Assembly (NCBI RefSeq): GCF_001690355.1
Contig: NZ_LZHG01000008.1
Location: forward strand, 42,154 to 106,153
Direction: 5' to 3'
Length of the DNA stretch: 64,000 nucleotides
Origin: Gilliamella sp. Choc4-2
Lineage (GTDB): Bacteria; Pseudomonadota; Gammaproteobacteria; Enterobacterales; Orbaceae
The notes below the pieces were generated by a model. It made no database searches and was not told the origin of the DNA. It saw nothing but the letters and a program-made list of their open reading frames with translations. Both the position numbers and the translations under genes were made by a program. Below, in pieces: positions 1 through 8,503 of this stretch (the stretch's first letter is position 1; every line of letters starts with the position of its first letter).

Positions 1-85
1 ACAAGCGTATCAAGTATTAAAACAAAATCAAGGCGCACTACATAGGCTTTTTAACATTATCAACTATTATCTTTGCTCAAAATAA
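1..85 (+). CDS. C-terminal end of an unidentified protein (partial)
   Basis: The second reading frame is open from the left edge and ends at a TAA at 83-85, giving the last 27 residues of a protein (ending NIINYYLCSK). The stop lies 9 bp before the hemH start, so the two genes are probably co-transcribed. The fragment is too short to assign a family. I see no recognisable motif. Confidence 0.5.
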   Translation, partial: QAYQVLKQNQGALHRLFNIINYYLCSK

Positions 86-94
86 GGATTACTT

Positions 95-1081
95 GTGAAT
101 AAAAAACAAGGGTTATTGCTGATTAATCTAGGTACACCAAACGCGGCAACACCAGATGCAATAAAACGGTACTTAACCGAGTTCTTACTCGATCGCCATG
201 TCGTTGATTTACCGAAACTATTTTGGTATCCGATTTTAAAGTACCTTGTAATACCTAAACGAGTGCCTTACATTATTCATCATTACCAAAAAATTTGGAT
301 AAATGGCTCATCACCTTTACTTCATTACAGCCAATTATTATGTGATAAATTACAACACCACTTACCAAATATTCAATGTGAATTAGCCATGACCTATGGT
401 GAACCCAATATTCAATCTGCATTGAACAAGCTTCAATCATGTTCAAAAATTACGGTATTGCCACTTTTTCCACAATACTCAACAACCACAACACTCGCTG
501 TACTTGATAAACTTAAACAAATTATAGCAACCGACAAAATCATAAATAGTATTGACTATATTCGTGATTATGCCGATCATCCAAGCTATATCAATGCACT
601 TTATTTACAAATTAAGAAAGCATTTCAATGCCAAGGCGAGCCTGAAGTGCTTATACTTTCTTATCATGGTATTCCTGAGCGTTATATTTACAAACGAAAA
701 GAGGATTATATTCAACGTTGTGAAATGACCACACAGTTATTAATCGAAAAATGCCGAACAAATAACATAAATATACCAATTCAAATGGCTTATCAATCGA
801 AATTTGGAAAAGGCAAATGGGTTACACCAAGTACCAGCGATACACTACAAACATTAGCAAAAAGTGGTGTTAACAATGCGCACGTCATCTGTCCCGGATT
901 TTCGGTAGATTGTATTGAAACTATTTACGAAATTGACGAAGAAAATCGAGAAATCTTTTTAAATGCAGGTGGAAAATCATTTTATTATATTCCCACATTA
1001 AATGACACTGACTTACAGATTAATTTAATCATGGCATTAATCAACCAAACTCAGCCACCTATACTTAATAATTTATACTGA
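95..1081 (+). CDS. hemH: Ferrochelatase
   Basis: Inserts Fe2+ into protoporphyrin IX, the last step of protoheme synthesis, in the cytoplasm or at the inner membrane. The 328-residue protein has the family length. It opens with LLLINLGTPNAAT, carries the catalytic histidine in SYHGIPERY (His191) and the conserved acidic metal-site segment DCIETIYEI (about 272-280). The start is GTG at 95, preceded by AAGGA at 84-88; no nearby ATG fits the family N-terminus. It follows a partial upstream gene by 9 bp. Its TGA stop (1079-1081) lies inside a dispersed repeat. Assignment is firm. Confidence 0.96.
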   Translation: MNKKQGLLLINLGTPNAATPDAIKRYLTEFLLDRHVVDLPKLFWYPILKYLVIPKRVPYIIHHYQKIWINGSSPLLHYSQLLCDKLQHHLPNIQCELAMTYGEPNIQSALNKLQSCSKITVLPLFPQYSTTTTLAVLDKLKQIIATDKIINSIDYIRDYADHPSYINALYLQIKKAFQCQGEPEVLILSYHGIPERYIYKRKEDYIQRCEMTTQLLIEKCRTNNINIPIQMAYQSKFGKGKWVTPSTSDTLQTLAKSGVNNAHVICPGFSVDCIETIYEIDEENREIFLNAGGKSFYYIPTLNDTDLQINLIMALINQTQPPILNNLY

Positions 1082-1116
1082 AACACATAGTTACCGAAAA
1101 CTTTCTAACAAAAATA
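1070..1116 (+). repeat. Dispersed intergenic repeat, copy A
   Basis: About 45 bp that recurs at 7850-7896, 10911-10955 (opposite orientation) and 44335-44385. The shared blocks are TTTATACT, then AAACACATAGTTACC, then GAAA-CTTT-TAACAAAAATA. Copies A and B differ at only a few positions. This copy contains the hemH stop codon. Confidence 0.7.
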
Positions 1117-1280
1117 ATACGACTAAAAAAATTACACTAACAAGTAATTGTTGATTTTCAAACGAATAAAATTTTAAATTAACGAATATTAATGCTAACT
1201 ATCTATCACCAAGGTAATCTATGGCGTATGATAAGGTATTATTTTATAATTCAGTATCTGAGCACTGAGGAGAAAATTAA

Positions 1281-2612
1281 GTGAAAATAATCATCATTGG
1301 CGCTCAAGCCGCAGGCGCAAGTGCTGCGGCAAAGGCTAAAAGAATGAACCCTGAGGCAACCATCCGTATTTATGAAAAATCAGATATTGTTTCGTTTGGT
1401 GCTTGCGGTTTACCTTATTTTATTGGTAACCATTTTACTGACGCCAACGAAATGATATCCCGAACGCCCGAGCAATTTCAAAAAGATGGTATTGAAATAA
1501 AAACTTTACATGAAGTCATTGCTATTGATACTAATCAAAAAAAATTAACTGTTAAAGATCTCAATACTGGCAATTGCTTTGATGATAGCTATGACAAGTT
1601 ACTACTTGCAGTTGGTGCAAGTCCCATTATTCCCCCTTTTAAAAATAGTCAACTAAAAAATATCTTCACATTACGCAACCTGCATGATGGGTTAGCTATC
1701 AAACAGACATTATCCAACTCAAATATCAAAAATTTGATTGTTATAGGTGCTGGATATATTGGGCTTGAAATAGCTGAATCGCTTGTTGCTTTACAAAAAA
1801 ACGTCAAATTGATTCAATTGGATGACAGAATTCTTATCGATGCATTTGATAGACAAATTACTGAACTAATTGAAGAAAATATTAAACAACATTGTGATCT
1901 ACATTTGCAAGAGCGAGTACTTGGCTTTGAAGGATCGCACAATGTCACACATGTAATTACTGATAAATCACGATACCCTGCTGATGTTGTTATTATTGCA
2001 ACCGGTGTTAAGCCAAAAAATGATATCTATAAAAACCTTGGTATCAAGACACTTGCAAATGGTGCCATAATCACCAACAGCTTTGGACAAACTAATATGG
2101 CAGATATTTATGCTGCTGGAGATTGTGTTGCCCTTCACCATAGAGTTAGTCATTCAATGGTATATATTCCACTCGCTACAGGGGCAAACAAACTAGGCAA
2201 AATTGTAGGCGAAAATTTAGGTGGCGGAAATTGTGAATATCCCGGCACTATTGGCACCTCAGCCTTAAAAGTCTTTGATATTGAAGCAGGACGAACAGGT
2301 TTAACTGAAAGCGAAGCCGAAAAAGCTGGAATTCCTTATAAAACAGTCATAGTTAAAGATAAAAATCACAGCAACTATGTTGCCGGTCAAACAAGTGTAA
2401 CAGCAAAACTTATCTATCATGCCGACACTCGAGTGATTTTAGGTGGCCAAATAGCTGGAGGGCAAGGTGCGGCATTAAGGCTCAACACTCTTGCAACCGC
2501 AATATGGACGAATTTGAAAATTGATGAATTAGCCATGATAGATTTTCTTTATGCACCACCATTTTCCAGACCGTGGGATATTTTAAATATTGCAGGCTCA
2601 ATCGCAAAATAG
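1281..2612 (+). CDS. CoA-disulfide reductase / NADH oxidase-like FAD flavoprotein
   Basis: A class of FAD- and NAD(P)H-dependent disulfide oxidoreductases with one redox cysteine, which reduce CoA disulfide, persulfide or O2. The 443-residue protein has an N-terminal FAD dinucleotide fold (IIIIGAQAAGA, 3-13), the single active cysteine in SFGACGLPYF (Cys42), an NAD(P)-binding fold at GAGYIGLE (from 156), the FAD motif DIYAAGDCV and a C-terminal dimerisation domain. SFGxCGLPYF favours the CoA-disulfide reductase branch over classical water-forming NADH oxidase, whose motif differs. The start is GTG at 1281 with TGAGGAG at 1266-1272. The substrate is not settled by sequence alone. Monocistronic in appearance. 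Confidence 0.85.
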   Translation: MKIIIIGAQAAGASAAAKAKRMNPEATIRIYEKSDIVSFGACGLPYFIGNHFTDANEMISRTPEQFQKDGIEIKTLHEVIAIDTNQKKLTVKDLNTGNCFDDSYDKLLLAVGASPIIPPFKNSQLKNIFTLRNLHDGLAIKQTLSNSNIKNLIVIGAGYIGLEIAESLVALQKNVKLIQLDDRILIDAFDRQITELIEENIKQHCDLHLQERVLGFEGSHNVTHVITDKSRYPADVVIIATGVKPKNDIYKNLGIKTLANGAIITNSFGQTNMADIYAAGDCVALHHRVSHSMVYIPLATGANKLGKIVGENLGGGNCEYPGTIGTSALKVFDIEAGRTGLTESEAEKAGIPYKTVIVKDKNHSNYVAGQTSVTAKLIYHADTRVILGGQIAGGQGAALRLNTLATAIWTNLKIDELAMIDFLYAPPFSRPWDILNIAGSIAK

Positions 2613-2801
2613 ATAAAGGTATTATGAGCAATATAAAGACACACTCATATTACTTAAATATATTTTGGATAATGCAAATAGGTAGATAACGTGAAATAAC
2701 ATTCATTACATGATTTAACTGATTAAGATAGATATTAATAAATCTATCAATAAACATTTTACTAGATAATTAAATTTATTACTAAGGGGTGAGGGTTAAA
2801 T

Positions 2802-4223
2802 ATGCCAGATGCCATTTTTCAAGGAATCTTTTTTGAAAAGTTCTTATCTATTACTCATTATCAAACACTAATTGGTATTGGGCTATTGCTCATCTGTTTT
2901 TTTGCAGTAATGAGACCATTACAAAAGAGAAAAGTTAATTTTTCAATACGTATGTTAGTTGGGTTAATACTTGGTGCTGTGCTTGGTTTAGGCATTCAAG
3001 CCATAGCAGAATTTCCTGACTCATCAACAATCTGGATGCAAGAAACTGCAACTTGGTATGGACTATTTGGTCGAGCATTTATCGCTTTTATCCGAATGTT
3101 AGTAATACCACTCATATTTGTATCCATTGTTAAAGTAATTATCGATTTCTCGGGTAAAAAAAATCTACCCCAAATCGCATTCAGAGGAATTTTTTGGTTA
3201 CTTTTTACAACAGCAATTGCTTGTATTGTTGGTATTTTATTAGCTAATCTATTTACATTAGGTGAAATAAGCCCAAGTTCTGTAAATCAAGCTCAGGCAA
3301 AACAATACACTAATATTATTGATACCTTTATAAATCTAATTCCAAGCAATATTATTGCATCAATGGTAAACGAAAATATTGTTGGATTGGTCATCTTCTC
3401 AGCCTTAATGGGGATTGCTGCCAACAGAATGGAAAAGAAAAACTCACAACCGATTGCCTTATTTAAAACGTTTATCGAAGCAATTTATAAGATCATCATG
3501 TCGATTGCGATGACAGTCATAAAATACATGCCCTATGCAGTAATTGCTTTACTCGCTCGCACCATTATTTCTAACGGAATACCCGCAATTATTCAGGTTT
3601 CAAGTTTTGTTGCTGCAATTTACGTCGCCACATTGATTATGTTGATTGTACATGTTGCCATTGTTGTGATTCATGGTATTTCACCAACCATGTTTATAAA
3701 AAAAGCGCTAGGAACATGGTTATTAGCCTTTACAAGTCGCTCATCTGTCGGTTCATTACCAATGACTATCTCAACCTTAACCGTGCGAATGGGTGTTAAT
3801 ACAGGTACAGCAAATTTAGTTGGCTCACTAGGTAGTACCATAGGAATGAATGGATGTGCTGGTTTCTTCCCAGCTTTACTTGCAGTTATGGTAGCTCATA
3901 TGGTTGGCATTGATACTAATATCCAATTTTATATTATGCTTGTCATTGTCGTGGTTATTGGTTCAATTGGCATCGCAGGTATTCCCGGCACAGCAACGGT
4001 TGCGGCAACCGTTGTTTTGTCAGGTATGGGCATGGCAGAATACTTCCCATTAATTGGTATGGTTTTAGCTATTGATCCAATTATTGATATGGCTCGGACT
4101 TTGGCCAATGTTTCAGGTACCATGGCTGCAGCCATTGCTACCGATCGGGAGATAGGATTAATGGATATGAACATTTATAACGATCCTAATATAACTTTGG
4201 ATAATGGAAATACCAAAACTTAA
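2802..4223 (+). CDS. Dicarboxylate/amino acid:cation symporter, TcyP (L-cystine)-like
   Basis: An inner-membrane secondary carrier of the DAACS (glutamate/dicarboxylate symporter) family, 473 residues with about eight hydrophobic spans and re-entrant hairpins. The segment FTSRSSVGSLP and the following SLGSTIGMNGCAGFFPALLA resemble the corresponding hairpin and TM7 region of the E. coli cystine carrier TcyP, so cystine is the best guess for the substrate; a dicarboxylate or glutamate cannot be excluded. The ATG at 2802 follows AAGGGGTGAGG. A hairpin shared with the convergent galU lies just downstream. Confidence 0.85.
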   Translation: MPDAIFQGIFFEKFLSITHYQTLIGIGLLLICFFAVMRPLQKRKVNFSIRMLVGLILGAVLGLGIQAIAEFPDSSTIWMQETATWYGLFGRAFIAFIRMLVIPLIFVSIVKVIIDFSGKKNLPQIAFRGIFWLLFTTAIACIVGILLANLFTLGEISPSSVNQAQAKQYTNIIDTFINLIPSNIIASMVNENIVGLVIFSALMGIAANRMEKKNSQPIALFKTFIEAIYKIIMSIAMTVIKYMPYAVIALLARTIISNGIPAIIQVSSFVAAIYVATLIMLIVHVAIVVIHGISPTMFIKKALGTWLLAFTSRSSVGSLPMTISTLTVRMGVNTGTANLVGSLGSTIGMNGCAGFFPALLAVMVAHMVGIDTNIQFYIMLVIVVVIGSIGIAGIPGTATVAATVVLSGMGMAEYFPLIGMVLAIDPIIDMARTLANVSGTMAAAIATDREIGLMDMNIYNDPNITLDNGNTKT

Positions 4224-4230
4224 AAAATTA

Positions 4231-4266
4231 TATAAAAAAGGGCGCTATCATGCGTCCTCTTTTATA
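4231..4266. terminator. Bidirectional terminator between the symporter gene and galU
   Basis: Inverted repeat TATAAAAAAGGGCGC / GCGTCCTCTTTTATA (13 of 15 paired, loop of about 6) between two convergent genes. It has A-rich and T-rich flanks on both sides, so it can serve both strands. Confidence 0.7.
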
Positions 4267-4288
4267 ATTAAACATAAATTTCAAAACA

Positions 4289-5203
4289 TTAAATATTTTT
4301 TAACCAAGCTGTCACATCCTTACCAAGTATTTTATGGCGCATTGCATATTGAACAAAAGTTTGTACATAACCCAACTTATTACCACAGTCATGGCTACGG
4401 CCTTTTATGCAATAAGCATCAACGGAATCTTCTTCAAGTAGCATTGCAATGGCATCAGTTAATTGAATTTCACCACCTGCTCCTAATGGCGTTTTAGCAA
4501 GTAAAGGCCAAATTTTTTCTGATAAAACATAGCGCCCAACTACAGATTGATTTGATGGTGCTTCGTCAACCGATGGTTTTTCAACAACGCTATACATTTG
4601 TGCAACATTGCCAGCAGATAACACTTCACCACGACAGTCAACAATACCATAAGAAGAAACTAATTCTTTTGGTACTGGCTCTACCATGATTTGGCTGTGT
4701 TTGGTTTCATGATAATTTTTGATCATTGCGGCTAAATTATCGCTGGCTAGGTTACTTTCGTATTCATCAATAATCACATCCGGTAAAACAACAGCAAATG
4801 GTTCATCACCAACTAAAGGATAAGCACATAATACCGCATGACCAAGCCCTTTAGCCAAACCTTGGCGGACGCTAGTTATAGTGACATTTTTAGGTAAAAT
4901 GCCTTGTACTTCTTGCAATAATTGGCGTTTAACACGCGCTTCTAACATGGCTTCTAATTCAAAACTGGTATCGAAGTGGTTTTCAATTGAGTTTTTTGAT
5001 GAGTGCGTAACAAATATAATTTCAGTTATACCTGCAGCAATACATTCTTTAACTACATATTGAATAAGTGGCTTGTCAACAACGGGGAGCATCTCTTTGG
5101 GAATGGCTTTAGTTGCTGGTAACATGCGAGTACCCAAACCGGCAACAGGGATAACCGCTTTTGTTACTTTTCCATTCACTAAATTGTCTAAATTTGGTGT
5201 CAT
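4289..5203 (-). CDS. galU: UTP-glucose-1-phosphate uridylyltransferase
   Basis: Makes UDP-glucose from UTP and glucose-1-phosphate for envelope polysaccharides and galactose metabolism. The 304-residue protein has the nucleotidyltransferase signature [19 protein letters not shown] (22-40) and the family segment VVEKP followed by GRYVL. The start ATG at 5203 has AAGGAAAT upstream. It lies downstream of a decayed DUF2569 gene whose remnant ends about 20 bp away. Codon use and length look normal. Confidence 0.95.
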   Translation of the reverse strand: MTPNLDNLVNGKVTKAVIPVAGLGTRMLPATKAIPKEMLPVVDKPLIQYVVKECIAAGITEIIFVTHSSKNSIENHFDTSFELEAMLEARVKRQLLQEVQGILPKNVTITSVRQGLAKGLGHAVLCAYPLVGDEPFAVVLPDVIIDEYESNLASDNLAAMIKNYHETKHSQIMVEPVPKELVSSYGIVDCRGEVLSAGNVAQMYSVVEKPSVDEAPSNQSVVGRYVLSEKIWPLLAKTPLGAGGEIQLTDAIAMLLEEDSVDAYCIKGRSHDCGNKLGYVQTFVQYAMRHKILGKDVTAWLKNI

Positions 5204-5222
5204 TTTATTTCCTTAAAATAAA

Positions 5223-5730
5223 TTAACTAATTATGTCGCTATGAGTAATTTCACTACGGCGACCATTAACAAATGTAATTTTGACTCGTTCTGACTTTAA
5301 TATATAAGTTATAAAAATACAGGCATAAATAATTACTCTAACAGTATTTTTTATATCATAAAAATTGAAATTAGATTGTAATATTAAAAAGCTTAAATAT
5401 ATACTTAATGGCATTAAAACGGCATAACCAAGTCTAAATACAATAAAAAAATAGGAAACTTATAATTTTTAGTAAAAAACAAATATATGATATAGCCATT
5501 TAAAAGAAAAATTAAACTAGTTATTCCTATTTCTAATAAAAAAACCAACTAAAATTAGCGATGTAATTTTCAGATTCAGGATCCGTTAATAGTGGTCATA
5601 TGCCACTAAATATAATCATACCTAGTGTACAAAAAAGAGTATAAGCAAAACCAATAAAACTCATAATTAAACCAATACCGACTAAAATTAGCCAACCGCC
5701 TAATCCTTTCAGCTCCTTTCCTTTGGTCAT
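5223..5730 (-). pseudogene. Broken DUF2569-family membrane protein
   Basis: Reading leftwards from ATG at 5730 the sequence encodes MTKGKELKGLGGWLILVGIG and a hydrophobic stretch typical of DUF2569 N-termini. The frame is interrupted by TGA after IIFSGI. It resumes as PLLTDPESENYIANFSWFF, then needs two frame changes to continue as FLLEIGITSLIFLLNGYII and finally as the C-terminal block ILKSERVKITFVNG, which matches the SKRVKxTF ending of the family. The start overlaps the stop of the upstream broken lipoprotein gene as ATGA, so the two once formed a coupled operon. The family call rests on the N- and C-terminal motifs from memory. Confidence 0.75.
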
Positions 5731-6230
5731 TTTTGTGCATATCTAATAATTGTTAAATAGTTAGATTCAATTAGCAAAGGATTATCTCTGTCTTTAGCTA
5801 AAGAATCAATAGTGATATAAACAATTTGGCAATTTTGTAACACGGCTTGCTTTACTACAAATTGTCCTTTTCGATCACGTGCTTCTTTTTGTACTTTGAT
5901 GGTGTAAAGATCATCATATAAAGAGGCTCTTTCGAATAAATTTGGTGTGCGCAAAAATTCCTATTTGAGGTAATTACAAACAAGAATTTAATCGGTTAAT
6001 TTTCCTTTTATTCCAGTATAACTACTAGGAAAATGTTTGCCTTCTTGACTTTGGGTAATATAAACATGATGATAACTTGACTTGTATGAAGGTAGTGGAT
6101 TTAATAAAAATTCAATACCTGATAGATTTGAATATTGTCAATTTTCTATAGTTAAAGGTGCAGTTCGAAAATTTAATAAGCTGCACCCAACAAGTAAAAA
6201 TAATGTAACTATAAATAAAATACGTAACAT
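5727..6230 (-). pseudogene. Broken lipoprotein gene
   Basis: From ATG at 6230 the frame encodes a clear lipoprotein signal peptide (MLRILFIVTLFLLVGC, lipobox LVGC) and continues to RTAPLTIEN. A TGA at 6138-6140 then interrupts it. The same frame reads on as QYSNLSGIEFLLNPLPSYK to a TAA near 6000, after which another frame encodes a 75-residue tail (5727-5954) that begins near RTPNLFERASLYDD and ends LTIIRYAQK. The first stop could be one base away from a Trp codon. The tail overlaps the DUF2569 start by 4 nt. I do not recognise the family; it was probably a secreted, outer-membrane-anchored partner of the DUF2569 protein. Confidence 0.7.
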
Positions 6231-6284
6231 TTAACTAAATATATTTAAGACGTTAAAATATTTGTAAATAATCTATAACGTTAG

Positions 6285-6434
6285 TTACATTTTGTCGCTC
6301 ACTTTTTCGGCTGTATGTGAAATGGCTTTTCCACCCGATTCGACATCTTCGCCAACACCTTTTACTGTATTACATCCAACAACAAGAGTCGTCATTGCTA
6401 TCCCTAATATTAACATTAACATTTTATGGAACAT
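6285..6434 (-). CDS. Entericidin A/B family small lipoprotein
   Basis: A 49-residue protein with a signal peptide and lipobox (LVVGC, Cys21) followed by NTVKGVGEDVESGGKAISHT. This matches the CNTxxGxGEDxxxxGxAI signature of entericidins EcnA and EcnB, small membrane lipoproteins linked to envelope stress and, in EcnB, to bacteriolysis in stationary phase. The ATG at 6434 has AAAGGAG upstream, 9 nt away. It stands alone: no second entericidin gene lies beside it. It sits between tyrB and a decayed lipoprotein gene, all on the minus strand. The family is clear; the role in this organism is not. Confidence 0.88.
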   Translation of the reverse strand: MFHKMLMLILGIAMTTLVVGCNTVKGVGEDVESGGKAISHTAEKVSDKM

Positions 6435-6459
6435 AAAATACACTCCTTTATTAATATGA

Positions 6460-7653
6460 TTATTTTAATGCAGCAAATGCTTCTGCCACACGCTCGATAT
6501 TATGGTGATTTAAACCTGCTACACACATTCTTCCGCTATCCACCAAATAAATAGCAAAATTATCTTTCAATTGTGTAACTTGCTCTTTACTAAAACCGGT
6601 ATAACTGAACATGCCCTGCTGTTTTACTAAATAATCAAAATGACAATCAGGTGCTGCTTGTTTTAATAATTCCACCAGAGTTGATCGCATGGTTACAATG
6701 CGAGTTCTCATGGAGTCGACTTCTTTTAACCATTTCGCTTTAACTCCTGGATTATTTAAAACATAACTTACTAACTGTACACCATATGCCGCTGGGGTAG
6801 AATAATTTTGGCGAACTAGTGCTTGCAGCTGCCCTAATACACAGCGTGCGGCTTTGCTGTTATCACATAAAACTGATAAACCTCCAACTCGTTCACCATA
6901 AAGTGAAAATGTTTTTGAAAATGAGTTACTGACAAATCCACACAATCCTGCATTTGCCATTTTTCGAATCGCATAAGCGTCTTCTTCAATACCTTTGCCA
7001 AAACCTTGATAAGCAATATCCATAAATGGAATAAGATCTCGTTCTTGTAAAATTGTTATCACTTTATCCCACTGTGATTGGGTTAGATCGGCGCCAGTTG
7101 GGTTATGGCAACAAGGATGTAGTAAGACAATGCTTTTAGTAGGTAATTGACTTAATGTTTCAAGCATTGCTTCAAATTTTACGCCACACGTTTGTTCATC
7201 AAAGTAAGGATATTTGTTTACTTTAAAACCTGCACCATTAAAAATAGCGATGTGATTTTCCCAAGTTGGATCGCTGACCCATACTTGTGAGTTTGGGAAA
7301 TAGCGAAATAAAAAATCAGCACCTATTTTAAGAGCCCCCGATCCGCCTAGTGTTTGTATTGTTGCGATACGTTTATCTTTATAAGCTGGGTGTTGTTCGC
7401 CAAATAACAAAGAGCCAATAGCTTGGCAATAGGATGGTAATCCACTCATAGGCAAATAAAGCTGTGCTTCTTGATTGTGATGATAAATATAATCGCGAGC
7501 TATTTTTATGCATTCTAATTGAGGAACTACGTTGTTTTCATTATAATAATAACCAATGCTTAAATTAGTCTTATTAATGCGATTATCATTAATAAATTCA
7601 GAAACTAACGATAAAATCGGGTCCCCTGCGTACGGTTCTACTTTTTCAAACAT
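6460..7653 (-). CDS. tyrB: Aromatic amino acid aminotransferase (tyrosine aminotransferase)
   Basis: A PLP-dependent class I aminotransferase making Tyr, Phe (and Leu or Asp) from their 2-oxo acids. The protein matches TyrB rather than Asp[38 protein letters not shown] and [15 protein letters not shown] are TyrB-type segments. The PLP lysine is in [17 protein letters not shown] (about residue 255). A GTG at 7659 could start two codons earlier, but the ATG at 7653 gives [12 protein letters not shown], matching E. coli MFQKVDAYAGDP, so I chose it. A paralogous aspC lies at 29952. Confidence 0.93.
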   Translation of the reverse strand: MFEKVEPYAGDPILSLVSEFINDNRINKTNLSIGYYYNENNVVPQLECIKIARDYIYHHNQEAQLYLPMSGLPSYCQAIGSLLFGEQHPAYKDKRIATIQTLGGSGALKIGADFLFRYFPNSQVWVSDPTWENHIAIFNGAGFKVNKYPYFDEQTCGVKFEAMLETLSQLPTKSIVLLHPCCHNPTGADLTQSQWDKVITILQERDLIPFMDIAYQGFGKGIEEDAYAIRKMANAGLCGFVSNSFSKTFSLYGERVGGLSVLCDNSKAARCVLGQLQALVRQNYSTPAAYGVQLVSYVLNNPGVKAKWLKEVDSMRTRIVTMRSTLVELLKQAAPDCHFDYLVKQQGMFSYTGFSKEQVTQLKDNFAIYLVDSGRMCVAGLNHHNIERVAEAFAALK

Positions 7654-7849
7654 ATTCACAATCCAGTTAAAACAAAAATAATGATAAATAATTGTAGATT
7701 ATTGCACCAACTTTATTGGCAATCAATCATTAAATAACAGCTTAACAATAAATAATTAATTTCATTTTTGGTTAAGAAAATGGCTATATTTTTGATAATA
7801 AAAAGTAATAGATAGGATAACTAAAAATGTAACGTGTTTTAACTCGCTT

Positions 7850-7896
7850 CTTTATACTAAAACATAGGGTTTTTCTGAAACTTTTTGACAAAAATT
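7850..7896 (+). repeat. Dispersed intergenic repeat, copy C
   Basis: TTTATACTAAAACATAGGG followed by TTTTTCTGAAACTTTTTGACAAAAAT. This is the most divergent of the four copies and runs directly into the ridA terminator hairpin. Confidence 0.6.
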
Positions 7897-7915
7897 AGCA
7901 CCTTTTGGTGCTAAT
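7894..7915 (-). terminator. Rho-independent terminator of ridA
   Basis: Perfect 9-bp stem ATTAGCACC / GGTGCTAAT with a 4-base loop. On the minus strand it is followed by TTTTTG, just after the ridA stop codon. Confidence 0.85.
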
Positions 7916-7928
7916 TAGGTAAATAAAT

Positions 7929-8312
7929 TTATTTAGCAGCAATCACTTCTATTTCAACTTTAGCATCTTTAGGAATTCGAGCAACTTGTACGCAAGAACG
8001 AGCAGGGAAAGGCGCATTATTTTCAATAAAAAAGGCTTCGTATACCGCATTTACCGAAGTAAAATCATTCATATCGGCTAGAAAAATAGTTGCTTTGACA
8101 ATATTATTCACTTGATAACCAGCAGTGGTAATAATCGCTTTAACATTTGCTAAACTTTGTTTTGCTTGTTCTTTCACACAACTTGGCATTTCACCGGTAA
8201 TCGGATCTAAAGGTATTTGTCCTGAAACAAATAACATATTCCCTAAATTTATAGCCTGTACATAAGGACCAATAGCTGCAGGTGCTTTATCAGTATTAAT
8301 GATGTTTATCAT
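7929..8312 (-). CDS. ridA: 2-iminobutanoate/2-iminopropanoate deaminase (RidA)
   Basis: Hydrolyses reactive enamine/imine intermediates released by PLP enzymes such as threonine dehydratase, protecting other PLP enzymes. The 127-residue protein has the YjgF/RidA fold length, the LFVSGQIPLDPITGE segment and the signature PARSCVQVA with the catalytic arginine (Arg105). The ATG at 8312 is preceded by a strong AAAGGAGGAATT. It is divergent from ffh and ends at a clear hairpin terminator. Confidence 0.95.
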   Translation of the reverse strand: MINIINTDKAPAAIGPYVQAINLGNMLFVSGQIPLDPITGEMPSCVKEQAKQSLANVKAIITTAGYQVNNIVKATIFLADMNDFTSVNAVYEAFFIENNAPFPARSCVQVARIPKDAKVEIEVIAAK

Positions 8313-8503
8313 ATCAATTCCTCCTTTTATTGCTTTACGCTAGCTTTAGAAAATAAAATAGGTAAAATTTATTAATAATTATCTTGTAACCATTTGAACA
8401 GGATCATAATTTAGTGTCAAGGTAGAACAAAATTATGATCATGGGACTTCCGATAATTTTCTGCTATGATAACCAAAATTTTTTATTTTTTACGAGAGTT
8501 AAT

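Noticed and set aside
1968..2153. Open frame of 61 codons on the minus strand inside the CoA-disulfide-reductase-like gene
   Set aside because: Antisense to a well-supported gene, no family features and no ribosome site; a shadow frame.
2624..2689. 21-codon frame (MSNIKTHSYY...) between the flavoprotein and symporter genes
   Set aside because: Very short, no recognisable motif; compatible with chance in AT-rich sequence.
4204..4497. 97-codon plus-strand frame after the symporter gene
   Set aside because: It runs through the terminator hairpin and antisense to the galU 3' end; His/Tyr-rich composition reflects the complement of galU.
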